Part shown: one piece after another, positions 34,981 to 46,599 of the stretch
How positions within the stretch are numbered: position 1 is the stretch's first letter
How the letters are laid out: every line of letters starts with the position of its first letter
Origin: Schistosoma haematobium
Taxonomy: Eukaryota; Platyhelminthes; Trematoda; Strigeidida; Schistosomatidae
Direction: 5' to 3'
NCBI RefSeq assembly: GCF_000699445.3
Contig: NC_067196.1
Span: 47,409,364 to 47,473,363 of the forward strand
DNA: 64,000 nt
Notes under the pieces: model-generated
What the model was told of the DNA's origin: nothing
Database searches by the model: none
The model's input: the letters and a program-made list of their open reading frames with translations, nothing else
Position numbers and translations under genes: made by a program

Positions 34981-35251
34981 GTGATATGTACTACTGATGT
35001 CGATAGATATAAATAGTATATATCATCAATCGAAAGTGAAAGTTGACAGAAGGTTAAGAAGATCGAAGAAAAGAAAAAGAGAACAGAGAATGATTAGTGT
35101 GGAAACGAAGGAACAATGAAGTCTAAGACGATTGACTGATATTTTATAAATGAAGTATTTATTGTATGGTTTTCAGATTTTACTAAGATATTCTGTAATT
35201 TTGTGATCAAATACATTCCATTTTCCTCACTTGTGTTGTCTTTCACTACAC
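34981..35251. repeat. unclassified 270 bp dispersed repeat U1, copy 3 (diverged)
   Basis: Same order of blocks as 9528-9797 and 17461-17730, with many substitutions. The minus-strand frame keeps LVKSENHT but differs at many other residues, in line with neutral decay. It is the oldest of the three copies. Confidence 0.65.
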
Positions 35252-36974
35252 TGCTCAACATCAATGCGTGCATGATTACTAAAGGATCATTGAATAACTT
35301 TTTATCTATTGATCGCATACTTTCCTTTCGAACTTTATTTTCTAATGTTAATTTACTGTTATCATTGGTATTATTATTTGCATTGTTTCCAGTTTCATTT
35401 TGGTGAACTTCCTACTTTGCTGCGTTGATGGTAAATATGATAATCTAAACTACTTTACATATATGTTATGTTAATGATTGACTGACTAACCCATAGTGAA
35501 TTAAAAAGGAAGATTTTCCGGTATCATATTCTTTGTTAATAGTTATTTACAGTTTCTTAATGACTAAATTCATAGTTCTAGATCATACAAAAGAGAATGA
35601 AAACACTATGAAATTGTAGCGATCATATATGGACAGCATAAAAGAGTAAACCTGATCTATTCAAATGGTTTATTACCATAATGGTACAAATTTACGAAAG
35701 TTAGTTGCCAGTAAATATCTCTTTATAAAATAGGAAGTTAATTTGTAAAAAGAAGCTTAACAAATAAATCGATTAAGTGTTTTGTATGTGATCTCAACGA
35801 TCATAGGTTTCATACTATTTGTCATATGGTTTCTTTTCATTTGTATCTTATGTCCACATGTTTGTAGTGGATCAATTGTCAGTTCGTATCAAATAAACTA
35901 CTCAGGTCATCTGTATCTCACACTAGTGAGTAATATTCTCGTGGATTATGCTCACATGTTTAGTGTAAAAACGTAGTGTAATCATATTATTGTTATCATT
36001 ATTTAAATTAACAAGTAATTGCAAATGTAATGACTGAATCCCATTACTTAGAGAATGCTTTTGATCAGTTGCCTATTTTATTGTATCTAAGTCTACTATT
36101 CGCCGTTTCAATTTCAATACGCATCAAAGAAACAAAAGTTTTCTCCAAATGACTGGAAAGTCTATGCTACACACCATATTTACTCACTTACTTTGGGATT
36201 CGTTTGCAAATCCAATAATAGTGTTTTATGAGAGAAATTCAATAAAATCGTGATATCACTAATATCTATGCGAACATTCTAATCAGACAGTAATTTGGAG
36301 ATTGTTTAGCTAATTATAATCTTAAAAATTAAGTCAATTGGCTTAAACATTTGGTTAAATTTGTCTAGGTACATGGATATTGTGTACGTTTTTAAATGAG
36401 AAAAGCAACCATCCAAATCCTTCATGATATCTATGGACGGTGTTTATCTACACATTTCCGTCATCAGTATACTTACGCCTATTTTTAAAAAAAACATAGT
36501 TCGTATAGTGTAACCGTCAACAATAAATTTACAATATAAATATAGTCGTTTGTATTCTATTTTCTCATTTTTTTTACCTCACCCAAAATTTTATGAATAA
36601 TCATGCATATTATTCATCTGGATATGCAAACAGTCAATCAGTGAAATTTAAAAACATGATTTCTGAATTTATACTGAATTCCTTGTCTAAAAAATTAATT
36701 TGACTAACATCAATTGAAATCCATGTTATGATAGAGTGGAGATTATTTATCATTGCATCAAACGATACTGAGAACAATTAAGTATTGATATGGTCTTCAA
36801 TGATGCTTGAGAATTAGCGTCAATGTACATAGTTATACTATTAGCTTTATTCTATGAATCTTACAGAGCCAGTTACACTTACAATCTTTCACGTTGAAAT
36901 AAATATCAGAATCAGATGAAAAAAAGTTTGGAAAAACGTGTCTGTAAAACTATCTTATTTATTAGTGTACAAGA
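35252..36974. other. AT-rich non-coding sequence, nothing recognised
   Basis: No supported gene or repeat family. Confidence 0.5.
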
Positions 36975-37370
36975 GTGTGAAGATGGATAGTTGATAGTAG
37001 TGGGATCCAGGACGCGCGTTTCGTCCTATTTGGGACTCGTCAGCTGGATGTACCTGCATCTCAGAGTTTATGTCCACTCCGGGACTCAGACCCAGTACCG
37101 TTCAAACGCCATCGCGTTATCCATTTAGCTACTGAGTCCTGATAGCTACCTGCTTGTGCAATGAGACGAAGTTTTAAACTCACTTGGCGTTCTTTACTTG
37201 CATCTTCCACTGCTAGCCACTATCCATCTTTGCTTATAAAACTTGTGACTTAAGGTGATATCAAGGCAATCCACATAGGATGCACATATGCCAACATGAG
37301 ATTGATCAATTGCAGTCCTAAATAACAATGGGAAGATACAAGTAAACAACACCAAGTGAATTTGTACAAG
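36975..37370. mobile_element. family B (Sm-alpha type) SINE, head-to-head foldback
   Basis: The minus arm (36975-37202) contains the start of the 3' body, an intact ribozyme (37005-37049), the tRNA-like head with CAGTAGCTAAATGGATAACG and a B-box remnant, and the 5' body. The plus arm (37203-37370) starts at TTCCACTGCTAGCC, just downstream of the ribozyme cleavage site, and runs to the family end. The junction near 37205 shares TTCC between both parents, consistent with a microhomology-guided template switch. Confidence 0.88.
37005..37049 (-). ncRNA. hammerhead ribozyme, canonical Sm-alpha type, intact
   Basis: Reading the minus strand: stem I ATCCAG/CTGGAT (perfect 6 bp), core CTGACGA, stem II GTCC-CAAATA-GGAC, core GAAA, short stem III CGCGCG, cleavage triplet GTC with the cut expected between 37011 and 37010. 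Every core base fits, and the sequence agrees with the schistosome satellite hammerhead as I know it, for which in vitro and in vivo cleavage is established. It is the best preserved family B ribozyme here. Confidence 0.93.
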
Positions 37371-38877
37371 AATGCATTTCTAACATATCCTAACTAAATT
37401 ATAAACTTGTTGTATAGTGATAACATATGAATTTCATTACAACAAAAATGTCACATCAAAATCATACTGTTTTTTTTTAAAAAAAATAGGGATAACTCAG
37501 TTGTTTGTTAAATATTTATTCCATATCATTGCTACACAATCACTTTGAGAAATCCTTTTTCAATATAGACCAGATGTACATAAGTTATATTCATGAACTA
37601 AAAACTATCAGTCACCATCAGTTTAACAGTTTAATATCTAAAATGTTAAACTATTCATGTGATACATTAGATTTGTATACTACTTTTGTTTCTAAATCAC
37701 TTGGAATAGAAAAATTCATAATTTGCTTATTATATGTATGAATAACTACAATCTATTTCATTTATAATTAATTAAGCTCAATATTATCAAACTAAAACCT
37801 AACTCATTCATGATAATCCCTTTAGCTTTTAGTTTCTTAACACTTGTATATTTTACAAAGATTAAACAAGAGAAAACTTGTGAAAAAAACCTACAGTAGA
37901 ATCTCAGTTTTAGCATATATCTTTATTATACGATTTTACTTTAAACTAGATGAATTTTCGGTAGTTACTGTTCTCCAAGTTGTTGTGAACAGACTGTTCA
38001 GTGCCTTCTGTAATTGTATGCAATGAGTACGGCTCTAGTGATGAATTCAGTTAAGAAATATCTTATTCTGAATCTGATAAAACACTAACATTATTATTTT
38101 AAATCAGGTACAAATTTATTGTATAAAATGTAAGGCCAATATGATTGGCCGATTATTATCTAATCTAATAATGTAATGAATAACGTAACGATTGTATCAT
38201 TGACTGTAATACTGGCGTATAAGAGTTGAAATATAAGTTTATTCTCGATTGAAGATCAATGCTGATGGACACAAAATCAGAATTCAGTACCTTTTAATTG
38301 AACTCTACACTTATAACACTAAAATTTAAATGTAGTTTTGTGTACAATTCAAGTTACTTTTATAATCGTTATGGATAAACATTAAATAAATTTAGTATCA
38401 TTTCGATTTGACTTTTGTCAGAACTGAATTAAATACAACATTTAAAACAGTATGATCGGATTCTAATAGTGATAACCTATGCACTTCACCTTTATACGGC
38501 CGGTATAATTTCACTTGTTACATATTAGTTGTAAGTAGATAGAGTTTATTCATCAGTAATAAGCTGCTTTCTTTAAATCAGTGATTCACATCATCAATGT
38601 ACTTATGCTAAGTAAGAAAATATCAAATGAAAAAATCTTGTTTTATTTCTTTGGTTTAAACTAAACAATCAATAATGTTGTACTTCTGACGTTCTTGAAG
38701 ACATAACTACAATGTTTCTCAGGTGATTTCATACATTATTATTATGATTCATGATAAACGATTTTACAAAATTACAACAAAGCAAAGCGACATATTCTAA
38801 AAGTCTACTTAGTTGGTATTCTCATCTAACACTACATGTATATCAAATGTTAAACTATAAAATTGTTTTGTTCGTCC
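37371..38877. other. AT-rich non-coding sequence, no accepted gene
   Basis: Two ORFs follow splice-acceptor-like sites (37569-37741 and 37861-38026, plus), but their phases do not match each other and their composition is ordinary for AT-rich DNA. Not accepted. Confidence 0.4.
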
Positions 38878-38960
38878 CATAATAGGACGAAACGGCCGGT
38901 CAGTGCTTCCAGGTTTTCCATGGTAGTATAGCTTCAATCGACTCATGATTTCAATCAAAA
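38878..38960 (+). mobile_element. family A SINE, 3' fragment from stem II onward
   Basis: Begins at GTCCCATAATAGGACGAAAC, so it has lost the first ribozyme strand, and continues to the normal 3' end (GACTCATGATTTC). Confidence 0.85.
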
Positions 38961-39382
38961 AAATACATAACCTTGATTTACTATAGACAGGTCACCTAAG
39001 AAAGAATCAATTATGAACTGAAATCTTATAATAATAATAATAATAAAACCTGATATTGTAGCCATAAATTATTCCTTAAAAGAAAAGGAAAGAATTGAAA
39101 ATACGTGCACCAATATTAATATGAAATATTTGAAGAATTTTCTAAAAGAACTTATAGTTCACAATACAACTAAATGGCATGTTCAATTTAGTCTGAACTC
39201 TCTGACTGATAATAATTTGGTTCTTAATTAAGTTATAATTGTAATCAAAAAATTTTTGCTTATCTTATAAGTTCACTTTTTTAATTGAATTGTATCTTTA
39301 ATTTTCTATGATAATAATATTCAGATTCATAATTTACATCAGAGATTAATCTTAGTTTGACTATCTTAAATTTTTTTAGAAA
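38961..39382. other. AT-rich non-coding sequence, nothing recognised
   Basis: Short (ATA)n near 39031. No gene supported. Confidence 0.5.
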
Positions 39383-39525
39383 CAATGAATAGCTATTTCG
39401 TTCCAGTATGAGAATCCTCTGTAGTGTGCACCCACGACCGTACCAAAGGGAATCGAACCCAATACTTTCATTCTCATAGGGAATGATTGAACATTATGCC
39501 ACTGAACCCGCATATAGTGATTTAT
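39383..39525 (-). mobile_element. family C tRNA-derived SINE with hammerhead remnant
   Basis: On the minus strand: a tRNA-like head (GCGGGTTCAGTGGCATAATG, then B box GGTTCGATTCC) followed by a diverged hammerhead region (39383-39429). The tRNA part differs from families A and B, so this is a third family. The ribozyme reads CAGAGGA, TTC/GAA stem II, CGAAAT, then AGCTATT. Core U4 is changed, so it is probably dead. A plus-strand relative follows at 39600. Confidence 0.6.
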
Positions 39526-39599
39526 TCATCTTATTAAAATCAATGCATGATATTACTCGAAGGCCTTCCACTACCTTTAGTGAATAACTATCACACACT

Positions 39600-39720
39600 C
39601 AACCTGGCTAGAATAAGGAGTGCACATTATAGAAGAGTCCCTTACCGAGATGAAACAACTATCAGCTTTTTCCTAGTTTTCGGCGATTGCCTAACTAGGA
39701 TCAATCCGTGATACAAACTT
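39600..39720 (+). mobile_element. family C SINE, inverted partner copy
   Basis: Plus-strand sequence GTGCACATTATAGAAGAGTCCC...GATGAAACAACTATC resembles the family C ribozyme and its 3' flank, with loss of the CTG of the first core strand. It lies head to head with 39383-39525, again giving an inverted pair. Confidence 0.45.
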
Positions 39721-39935
39721 TTGAAATACAATAATGTCTACAGACCCTTATAGTAATATTAGTTTATAAGATCTTAACGTGATGATATATAGGGGAAAAC
39801 AAAAGTATGACTGATTGTTAGAAACTGTAAACATAAAGAAATTGCGTGAAAACTGAATACGATATTCTGTCTGTGTTTTATTTACAATGACATATACTAG
39901 GATCAATTTATATGTCAATAAAGCGCATTTATATT

Positions 39936-40460
39936 TTACTTACTTACAGAGTAAGCAACCTTGTGTGACACCGGTCTTTACCTCGAACGAGTCTGTCAAC
40001 TGTCCTCCATGCACGATTTTACAGTTTAATCCATGGGAATTCCGTATGATATTGACTATCTTCTCAGGCACGTTGTAGTATCGAAGAAGCTTCCATAGTG
40101 TTGTTCTGTCCACGTTATCAAATGCCTTTTTATAGTCAATGAAGTAGATGTAAAGTGATGAATTCCATTCATTTGGTTGTCCCACAATGATCCGAAGAGT
40201 TGCGATTTGGTCTGTACACGATCCATCCTTACGGAATCCTGCCTGTTGGTCTCGAAGTTGGGCGTCTACGAAGTCCTTCATTCTGTTTAACAATACCCTG
40301 TTGAAGACTTTTCCCGGTATTGAGGGTTAGCGTTTCTTTAGCGAGTTAGCTTTCTATGGGATGGGGTAGCTAACCCCATGCCCAACCCTCTTCCTTTATC
40401 CGGGCTTGGGACCGGCAGTAGCCCCCGGAGGGTCTCCAGGCGGAGTTTATATCAGTAATG
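39936..40460 (-). mobile_element. internally deleted 'mini' RTE element
   Basis: On the minus strand the element has three parts: about 140 bp of GC-rich RTE 5' UTR (40460-40318, with GGGGTTAGCTACCCCAT); a 370 bp RT fragment (40317-39950) from the VLLNRMK block to TGVTQGCLL; and a short TAAG-type tail (39938-39950). The endonuclease, the start of RT and the whole C-terminal half, including FADD, are missing. Because both true ends are kept, this looks like a non-autonomous derivative rather than a simple 5' truncation. A second copy at 55040 confirms the 5' UTR. Confidence 0.75.
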
Positions 40461-40599
40461 CACTATTTCTTTATTTTGCGATTTAGCATAGAGTAGACTA
40501 TTACATCAAGTCGTTTACTCTAAGTAAGCTGATGCATAAATTTTCTTGTTGTATTTGAACTCATGGAATAATAAATTAGTGAAATTAGTATTTACATTT

Positions 40600-40706
40600 A
40601 CGGCCGTTCAGTGCTTCCAGGCTTTCCATGATGATCTAGCTTCAGTTGACTCATGATCTAAACTATTGAAACTACTACAATTTCCACAAAACCCCTTCTG
40701 AACTGC
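40600..40706 (+). mobile_element. family A SINE, 3' fragment
   Basis: Starts at CGGCCGTTCAGTGC, around the ribozyme cleavage site, and runs through the full 3' extension to CCACAAAACCCCTTCTG. It shows that the family's 3' end continues into the same CCCCTTCTGAT motif that begins the 5' body of longer copies. Confidence 0.85.
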
Positions 40707-41667
40707 TTATTTTCAAATAAAAAATTCTAAATGAAAACAATATATGATACTTTAATACCAATCATTTCTCATTTCAATCAATATTGTGTATAGAATACAA
40801 AGTTCATCATTTTTACTGTGTTCCAACAATGAATTCATCATGTATCTTCATGTAGTCATGATTACTAATGTAGTACAACAACAAAAACAAGAAAAAACCG
40901 TAAAATATATTTTTCAACTAATGTATCTGTCTAGTAGTCTCGTAGACAAGTGTGAAGTATAAAGCATAAAATGAAAATATTTATGATGTGAAATTTACCC
41001 TCTTAACTTCATATTCTGTAATTTAATATCATTGTACTTAATATACATATATAGTACAAAAAAAAAACACTTTATGATACTTCTAGGTGAATGAGTTATT
41101 TTATTTGAAAAATCTATGAGAACTCAAAAGTCATACCTTGAACTTTATATATGACCGTTATCCATTGATCAAGTTGTGAATTTAGGAAATTCATGTCATT
41201 TGATAAGTAAATGAAATGTGTTTTTTTCATATTGTTTTTATTAAGTAGTTAGAGATAGTCAAAAAGTAGTACGTTTCGTCAGTTGGTATATTCTGTTACG
41301 TTTTTATAAATAGTTAGCTAGCTATGTTGCTATCACTATAATCCTTAACTAAAATATGATGAGACTACTTAAAACCCTATGAAAAATGGAAGATTTTTCT
41401 GCATATAATTTAATCCATTAACCATCTAAAAAATGTTGAGTTCCGAAATTATCTAGAGACTGTAAAACGTATGCTTTGTAGCTATCAATCCTATGTGTTG
41501 TACAATATATTTACGCATAATGCAATCTATAACTAATCTCCATTTTCAAACGTTATCAAAACACTGGTGAAATGCTACAGAATTACAATCACATTTAGAT
41601 TGGGTAACCCGAAAATCCACAAAATGAAGCATTTTTTCAATTACTCGACTTTTCCAAAACTTCCTTA
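40707..41667. other. AT-rich non-coding sequence, nothing recognised
   Basis: No supported gene or repeat family. Confidence 0.5.
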
Positions 41668-43212
41668 TTTACTTACCTAAACCTGTCACCACTCTTGTAG
41701 CTTGGGCCTCTAACTAGGGATCTTCTAGCGACCTAGATCTCCTTTCTAGTTATTACTGAGTCACATTCATTTTCTTGATATTTGCACCCAATAACCAAAG
41801 CCATTTGGTCTCTGGTCTGTCTCTTTTCTTTCTTCCTTGAGGATTCCAATTTAGGAGTTGCCTTGCAGTGCAGTTCAGTGGTTTGCGTAAAGTGTGTTCT
41901 ATATAACTTCAGCTTTTTTTCTAATCTTCTCAAATGACACCTAATTTATTTTCTGCCACAGTCGATTATCGCTAAACGTTTGTGGGCGGTGGATCTGGAT
42001 CATCTTACACTGACGGTTGTATACCAAGACCAGTACGTTTTTGATATTGATGATAGTCCTCTAAGTTCCAGCTTCGTACAACAGGACAGTATGTTGAGGC
42101 CTACTGATGCAGAGACTGCTGCTACACTGGCTGTCTTTATCTGCATTTGTTCGTGTGTATGCGATATGAGGGCTAGTTCAGCTGTGAAGTCTGAATCGCC
42201 GAATTGGTTCTGAGCTGTCCATTGTATGCCCTGTTTTCCCTCAGATGTCGAGGTCTTCATAATCCAGTCGACCACTAGAAGAAAGAGGAGAGGAAAGAGT
42301 AGACAGCCTTGTCTGACTCCGGTCCTTACTTGGAATGCATCTGTCAGCTGTCCTCCATGCACGACTTTTCACTGTAGTCCATCGTATGAGATCCGGATAA
42401 TGTTGACAATCTTCTCAGGAACTCCGTAGTGTCGAAGAAGTTTCCATAACGTCCTCCTATCCACACAGTCAAATGCCTTTTCATAATCAATGAAGTTGAT
42501 GTGTAGTAATGAGTTCCACTCAACTGATTGTTCGACGATTATCCGTAGTGTCACAATTTGGTCTGTGCACAACCGATCCTTACGGAATCCAACTTGTTGA
42601 TCTCGAATTCGGGCGTCTACTGCGTCTTTCATCCGGTTTAGCAACACTCTGTCAAAAACTTTCCATGGTACTGACAGTAGTGTGATGCCTCTGTAGTTTT
42701 CACATTTGCTCAGATCTCCTTTCTTTGGGATCTTGATGAGGTGTCCTTCTTTCTGGTCCGTCGGCACTTGTTCCTCCTCCCAAATCTTTTTGAATAGAAG
42801 ATGAAGCATGTTTGTAGTTACTTCGATGTCTGACTTCAGTGCTTCAGCTGGTATGTTGTCGGGTCCTGCTGCTTTCCCGCTCTTGATTTGTTTGACGGAC
42901 ACCCTGATTTCTCCCGTCGTTGGTGGATTGACATCTATAGGAAGATCTGTGTGTGTTGTTTTGATGTCCGGTGGATTCATTGGAGCCGGCCTATTCAGGA
43001 GTTCCTCGAAGTACTCTACCCATCAGTTCCGTTGTTGTTGAATTTCAGTGATTGTCCTGCCTTCCTTGTCTTTGACTGGTCTCTCTGGTTTACTATATTT
43101 CCCTCCTAGTTTCTTCGTTGTATCGTAAAGCTGTTTCATATTTCCTTCTCTCGAAGCTTTTTCCGCCATCGTTGCTAGTTCTTCCACGTATTTCTTCGTG
43201 TCGGCTCTAATG
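41668..43212 (-). mobile_element. RTE-clade (SR2/Perere-like) retrotransposon, 5' truncated
   Basis: A minus-strand copy from the linker between endonuclease and RT (ADTKKYVEELATMAEK at about 43205) through RT to a decayed 3' end near an ACTTACC remnant (41670). The 5' end is abruptly lost. It reaches further 5' than the 10.7 kb copy but is more damaged. Confidence 0.88.
41733..43210 (-). pseudogene. RTE reverse transcriptase pseudogene
   Basis: Blocks in order: KYSKPERPVKDKEG, a TGA near 43024 (RN*WVEYF), IKSGKAAGPDNIPAEAL, TDQKEGHLIKIPKKGD, GFRKDRLCTDQI, INFIDYEKAFDCVDR, a stop at 42371-42369, then TGVRQGCLL and the catalytic region. The FADD box has become FTAE, so the catalytic aspartates are gone. 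The frame is lost after about 42000; the C-terminal blocks (LNWNPQG...) are recognisable only in pieces. Dead on several counts. Confidence 0.88.
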
Positions 43213-44585
43213 CTTGATTGATTTACTTATAAATTATTCAGTGAGATTTCATTTGGCTAACAAAATGTACTTGTAATCTCAAAAGCTGGCGAAATAATTT
43301 ATTAAAGATCCATATGATACCATACCAAGAAGACAGTAAATATGAAGCGATAAATTGTTTTTATCAAGATACTGATGTGTATCATCTAGCATTTAAACTG
43401 AAATGTACTTCAACAATCATCATAATTAGTAATTTTACTTTGTCACTAAGTGGGTACAACTTTGAGCAGTATTTACTAGTGTACTGTAACAAGTTATCAT
43501 TTCATAGTAATAGTAACTCTAAAATTGATATCTGAATTAAGAATTATGAAAGCTCATGAAAATATCTGTAAGTGACAAGCAGCGAACATTTTATGTACAA
43601 TTTTTTTTCTAGATAAGGAAACTTGTCTTCTGTCAATGGCAGATAAATGGAGTCAATATTCTGTGTACAAAGCGTTCATCCAGGTTGTTGTCAGCTTGAA
43701 GGTGTACTAGTTCCTTTAATATCAAGGGAAAATAGAGCAATTAAAAGATTAAACTGTATTCAAGACTTTTAATTTTTGAAAACATATCTGGGACCATTAT
43801 TAAGTGTTAAATCTAGTGAATATACTCATGAGCAGATTTCGGCGAAATCATTAGTGTGCTTAGTGTTTATAAATGAATTTGATTCAACATTTCATTTTCT
43901 GAAAGTTGAATATAAATTTCCATGTATAGCTAAAATAATTTCATATTATTTTATTTCTGGCAGCTTTTACGTTTATTGCTAAATGATCTCGCCAACTACG
44001 TGGAAGCCGATGGCAGGCCGTAGTTAACTTACATCTGAGCTTCCTGATGAGATGGATGATGTATTGATCATATTGATAACAATGCTATGTTAATGGCATT
44101 ATGAACTTGGGTAATTTAATGCTGGAATATATCAACCACTAAGTTTTTATCTTCAGATAATCTGTTCAATACAACTGTTAAGATCTTGGATTTGATTATG
44201 AAGTAAAATATATTGAAATATGATTATCATAGCGATGTATCAAAAAGTAAAGTGATTATTGATCTTATAAGCATTCCTACTACCGAATTAACCAACGAAG
44301 TAAAATATTCAGTCAGGATCTTTTTACCTTAAATAAAATGTATATATGTTGATTTAACCAGAAATCCATGAATTAGTATCAAGTTGATGATTAAAATTAC
44401 CTGAATTCTGATTGCACTAACTGAGATCCACAGGTCACATTATAACGGGACCTCTGTTCCTGTATTTATTTCTAGGTACATGAGAGTAATTATAAGAAAG
44501 TTACAAACCAATTTTCTTTGGTTTTTGCATACACTAATTATCAACGATTTCACTGAAGATGTTACTCATAATAAAAATTTTGCTC
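43213..44585. other. AT-rich non-coding sequence, no accepted gene
   Basis: A plus-strand frame open from 43245 to 43535 has fair composition but no clear splice sites, so it is not accepted. Confidence 0.4.
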
Positions 44586-44664
44586 TGGTTGGATGGAGAA
44601 TGCTGGTGAGCGGCCTATGCTCCTTCACGAGGAGTAACAGGCGTAAGTAAGTAAGTAAGTAGTT
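44586..44664 (+). mobile_element. RTE retrotransposon 3'-terminal fragment
   Basis: The last 55 bp of an RTE element (GGAGAATGCTGGTGAGCGGC, CACGAGGAGTAACAGGCG) with its (TAAG)n tail at 44645-44663. A very short insertion. Confidence 0.85.
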
Positions 44665-45204
44665 ACTCATAATATCTAATAGTTGAGTAACTAACTTATT
44701 ATTACCATTCCAAACTATGACTCAAAGGGTGGTACTCAGGTGTATTGGTCAAAATATGAAGAATAGTATCAAGCAACTAATATTGATTTCCGATAAAAAA
44801 AACTACTTTCACAAATTGTCTTTCCCCCCCCCTTTATTTGCCGGCGAACTCCATTTGTGTACACTATACACAAACGTTGTTATGATAAAAAAATTTCTCG
44901 TTCAAATTAATTGTTAAATGTATACTTCACAAAGATCTTCATTCAAACTATGGTCCCACTTTATTCCATATTATTTACTTTTCTGTTTTAACTTGTTTGC
45001 ACAAACTTAAACAACAACAAGTTTTAATATTCTTCACTTGATAATGATCAATAAAACGTATTGTCCATGTATAGTGATACTTACTCACTAAATGAATTTA
45101 GATTTTCTGTTTGTTTGTATAAATCATCTGCTATGTTATTTTTGGATTTAGTCTCAGAAATTTTTATCAATATTTATTAATATGTAGCTTCTTTTCAAAA
45201 ATAA
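44665..45204. other. AT-rich non-coding sequence, nothing recognised
   Basis: Includes a poly(C) run near 44824. No gene supported. Confidence 0.5.
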
Positions 45205-45375
45205 TGTGCTATAGTAAGCTAAGTGGGTAACGCGATGAAGTTTGAAGCGAATGGTACAGAGTTCGAGTCCCAAAGTGAACATCAACTCTGAGATTCAGGT
45301 ACATCCACCTGACGAGTCCCAAATAGAACGAAACGCGCGTCATGGATTCCACTGCTAGCCACTATCTATATTCGC
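45205..45375 (+). mobile_element. family B (Sm-alpha type) SINE, partial copy
   Basis: Has the tRNA-like head (GTAAGCTAAGTGGGTAACGC, B box GTTCGAGTCC), ribozyme, and the beginning of the 3' body (CCACTGCTAGCCACTATC). The 5' body and most of the 3' body are missing. It has no inverted partner arm. Confidence 0.87.
45303..45347 (+). ncRNA. hammerhead ribozyme, core intact but stems weakened (family B)
   Basis: Both core strands (CTGACGA, CGAAAC) and the GTC triplet are intact, with cut expected after 45341. Stem I is ATCCAC/ATGGAT, with a C-A mismatch next to the core. Stem II is GTCC/GAAC, with one mismatch. Activity may be reduced or lost. Confidence 0.75.
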
Positions 45376-45541
45376 TTATAATTATAATAAATTGTTACAC
45401 AACTGATTCACGAGAATTAATGTCAGCAATCTAATGTTAGGTTGATGATAGTATCTTTCTGGATGTAGATATACGTTGTGCTAAAAGCATGTTGATAGAG
45501 CTAGCTTTAATTAAACAATTTAAACAAATTGAAACCCATAC
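45376..45541. other. short AT-rich spacer
   Basis: Nothing recognised. Confidence 0.5.
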
Positions 45542-45636
45542 GTTTGTTCTGCTTATTGTGACTGGACATGATATGTTATCATAAAGTCTATTATTAAAAT
45601 AATGACACGTTGATGTTGTATGAGCCAGATTATCTT
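45542..45636 (-). CDS. weak candidate internal exon
   Basis: On the minus strand an acceptor (CTTATAGTTACAG) is followed by AA plus 31 codons (EDNLAHTTSTCHYFNN, then DNISCPVTISRTN) and a GTATGG donor. The frame is open on both sides for 84 codons in all. Not recognised, and the evidence is slim. Confidence 0.15.
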
Positions 45637-46599
45637 CTGTAACTATAAGACATACTCGATAATAGAAAAAATAATAAATTTTCTTTACCATGTATATATG
45701 AACTGCAAGACAGTCTCAAATACGACAGATTAGAACTAATTCACACTCATTTATCCCAATGATTCATGAAAACTAACTTGACGGACAGATGGGTTTTTTA
45801 ATGTAGCCTCAGATTTAAAATTAATCCTTCAAGTACTTGTTTTAGCCTCTGAAGTATGTTGCACAAAGGCTGACATATTCTAGTTCATAGTGCATTTAGC
45901 TTCGTTCTTGTCAACTTAAACTTACCAATGAGCTTTAACGTACGACTGTTTCTCAAAGATATTTAACTCTTCTGTAGCCACTCTTTTTGGACACCTAATG
46001 TGTATATTTTTGAAACTTACCATGTGCATTAAGCTAAATACTGAGATCTAGAATTTGATACTTATTATGAAGTTCATGTTCTGTTGTAAACTTTTTACTG
46101 AATTGTGTATGTATCAAAAGTATATTTGATGCTATAAGAGCTGAAAAATACATCACCAATCCCCTTCATGCATAACGCAGCCTAATTAATTGTAGACTTT
46201 AACTTTATCCCCTCCATTTTTGCACCAAAAATTTTCTTAAGACTGAACCGAACCTGTTCTCTACGGTAATTTCATCAACTGAAGTTATAAAAATTTGGTA
46301 AGTATTAATAAATGCTGATCGGTTCCGTCCTTTGATAAATTGAGAAGGTCAGTGTCCTGAAAAACATCTCTGCTGTTCTTTTTATTGGAATTTCGTTTAC
46401 TATTACTACTACTTATTGTTATTATAATTTTTATTACTATTATCTGTACTATTTATAACTGTGGATATGTAAAATATCTTTTTTCTCATAGTATTACACC
46501 ACAAACTGCCTTTTTCATATTTGACTGATAATACTATAATAAGAAATTTACTTGATTTCTAAAAGCATCATTTACATTAGTTCTGTTGTGCTAAGTGCT
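45637..46599. other. non-coding sequence, somewhat GC-richer near 46180-46300
   Basis: No family recognised and no gene supported. Confidence 0.45.

Noticed and set aside
37569..38026. Two acceptor-preceded ORFs as consecutive exons (37569-37735 and 37861-38026)
   Set aside because: Donor and acceptor phases do not match, composition is typical of random AT-rich frames, and both simply run to stops.
43245..43535. Plus-strand exon candidate
   Set aside because: Fair composition but no convincing acceptor or donor at useful phases.
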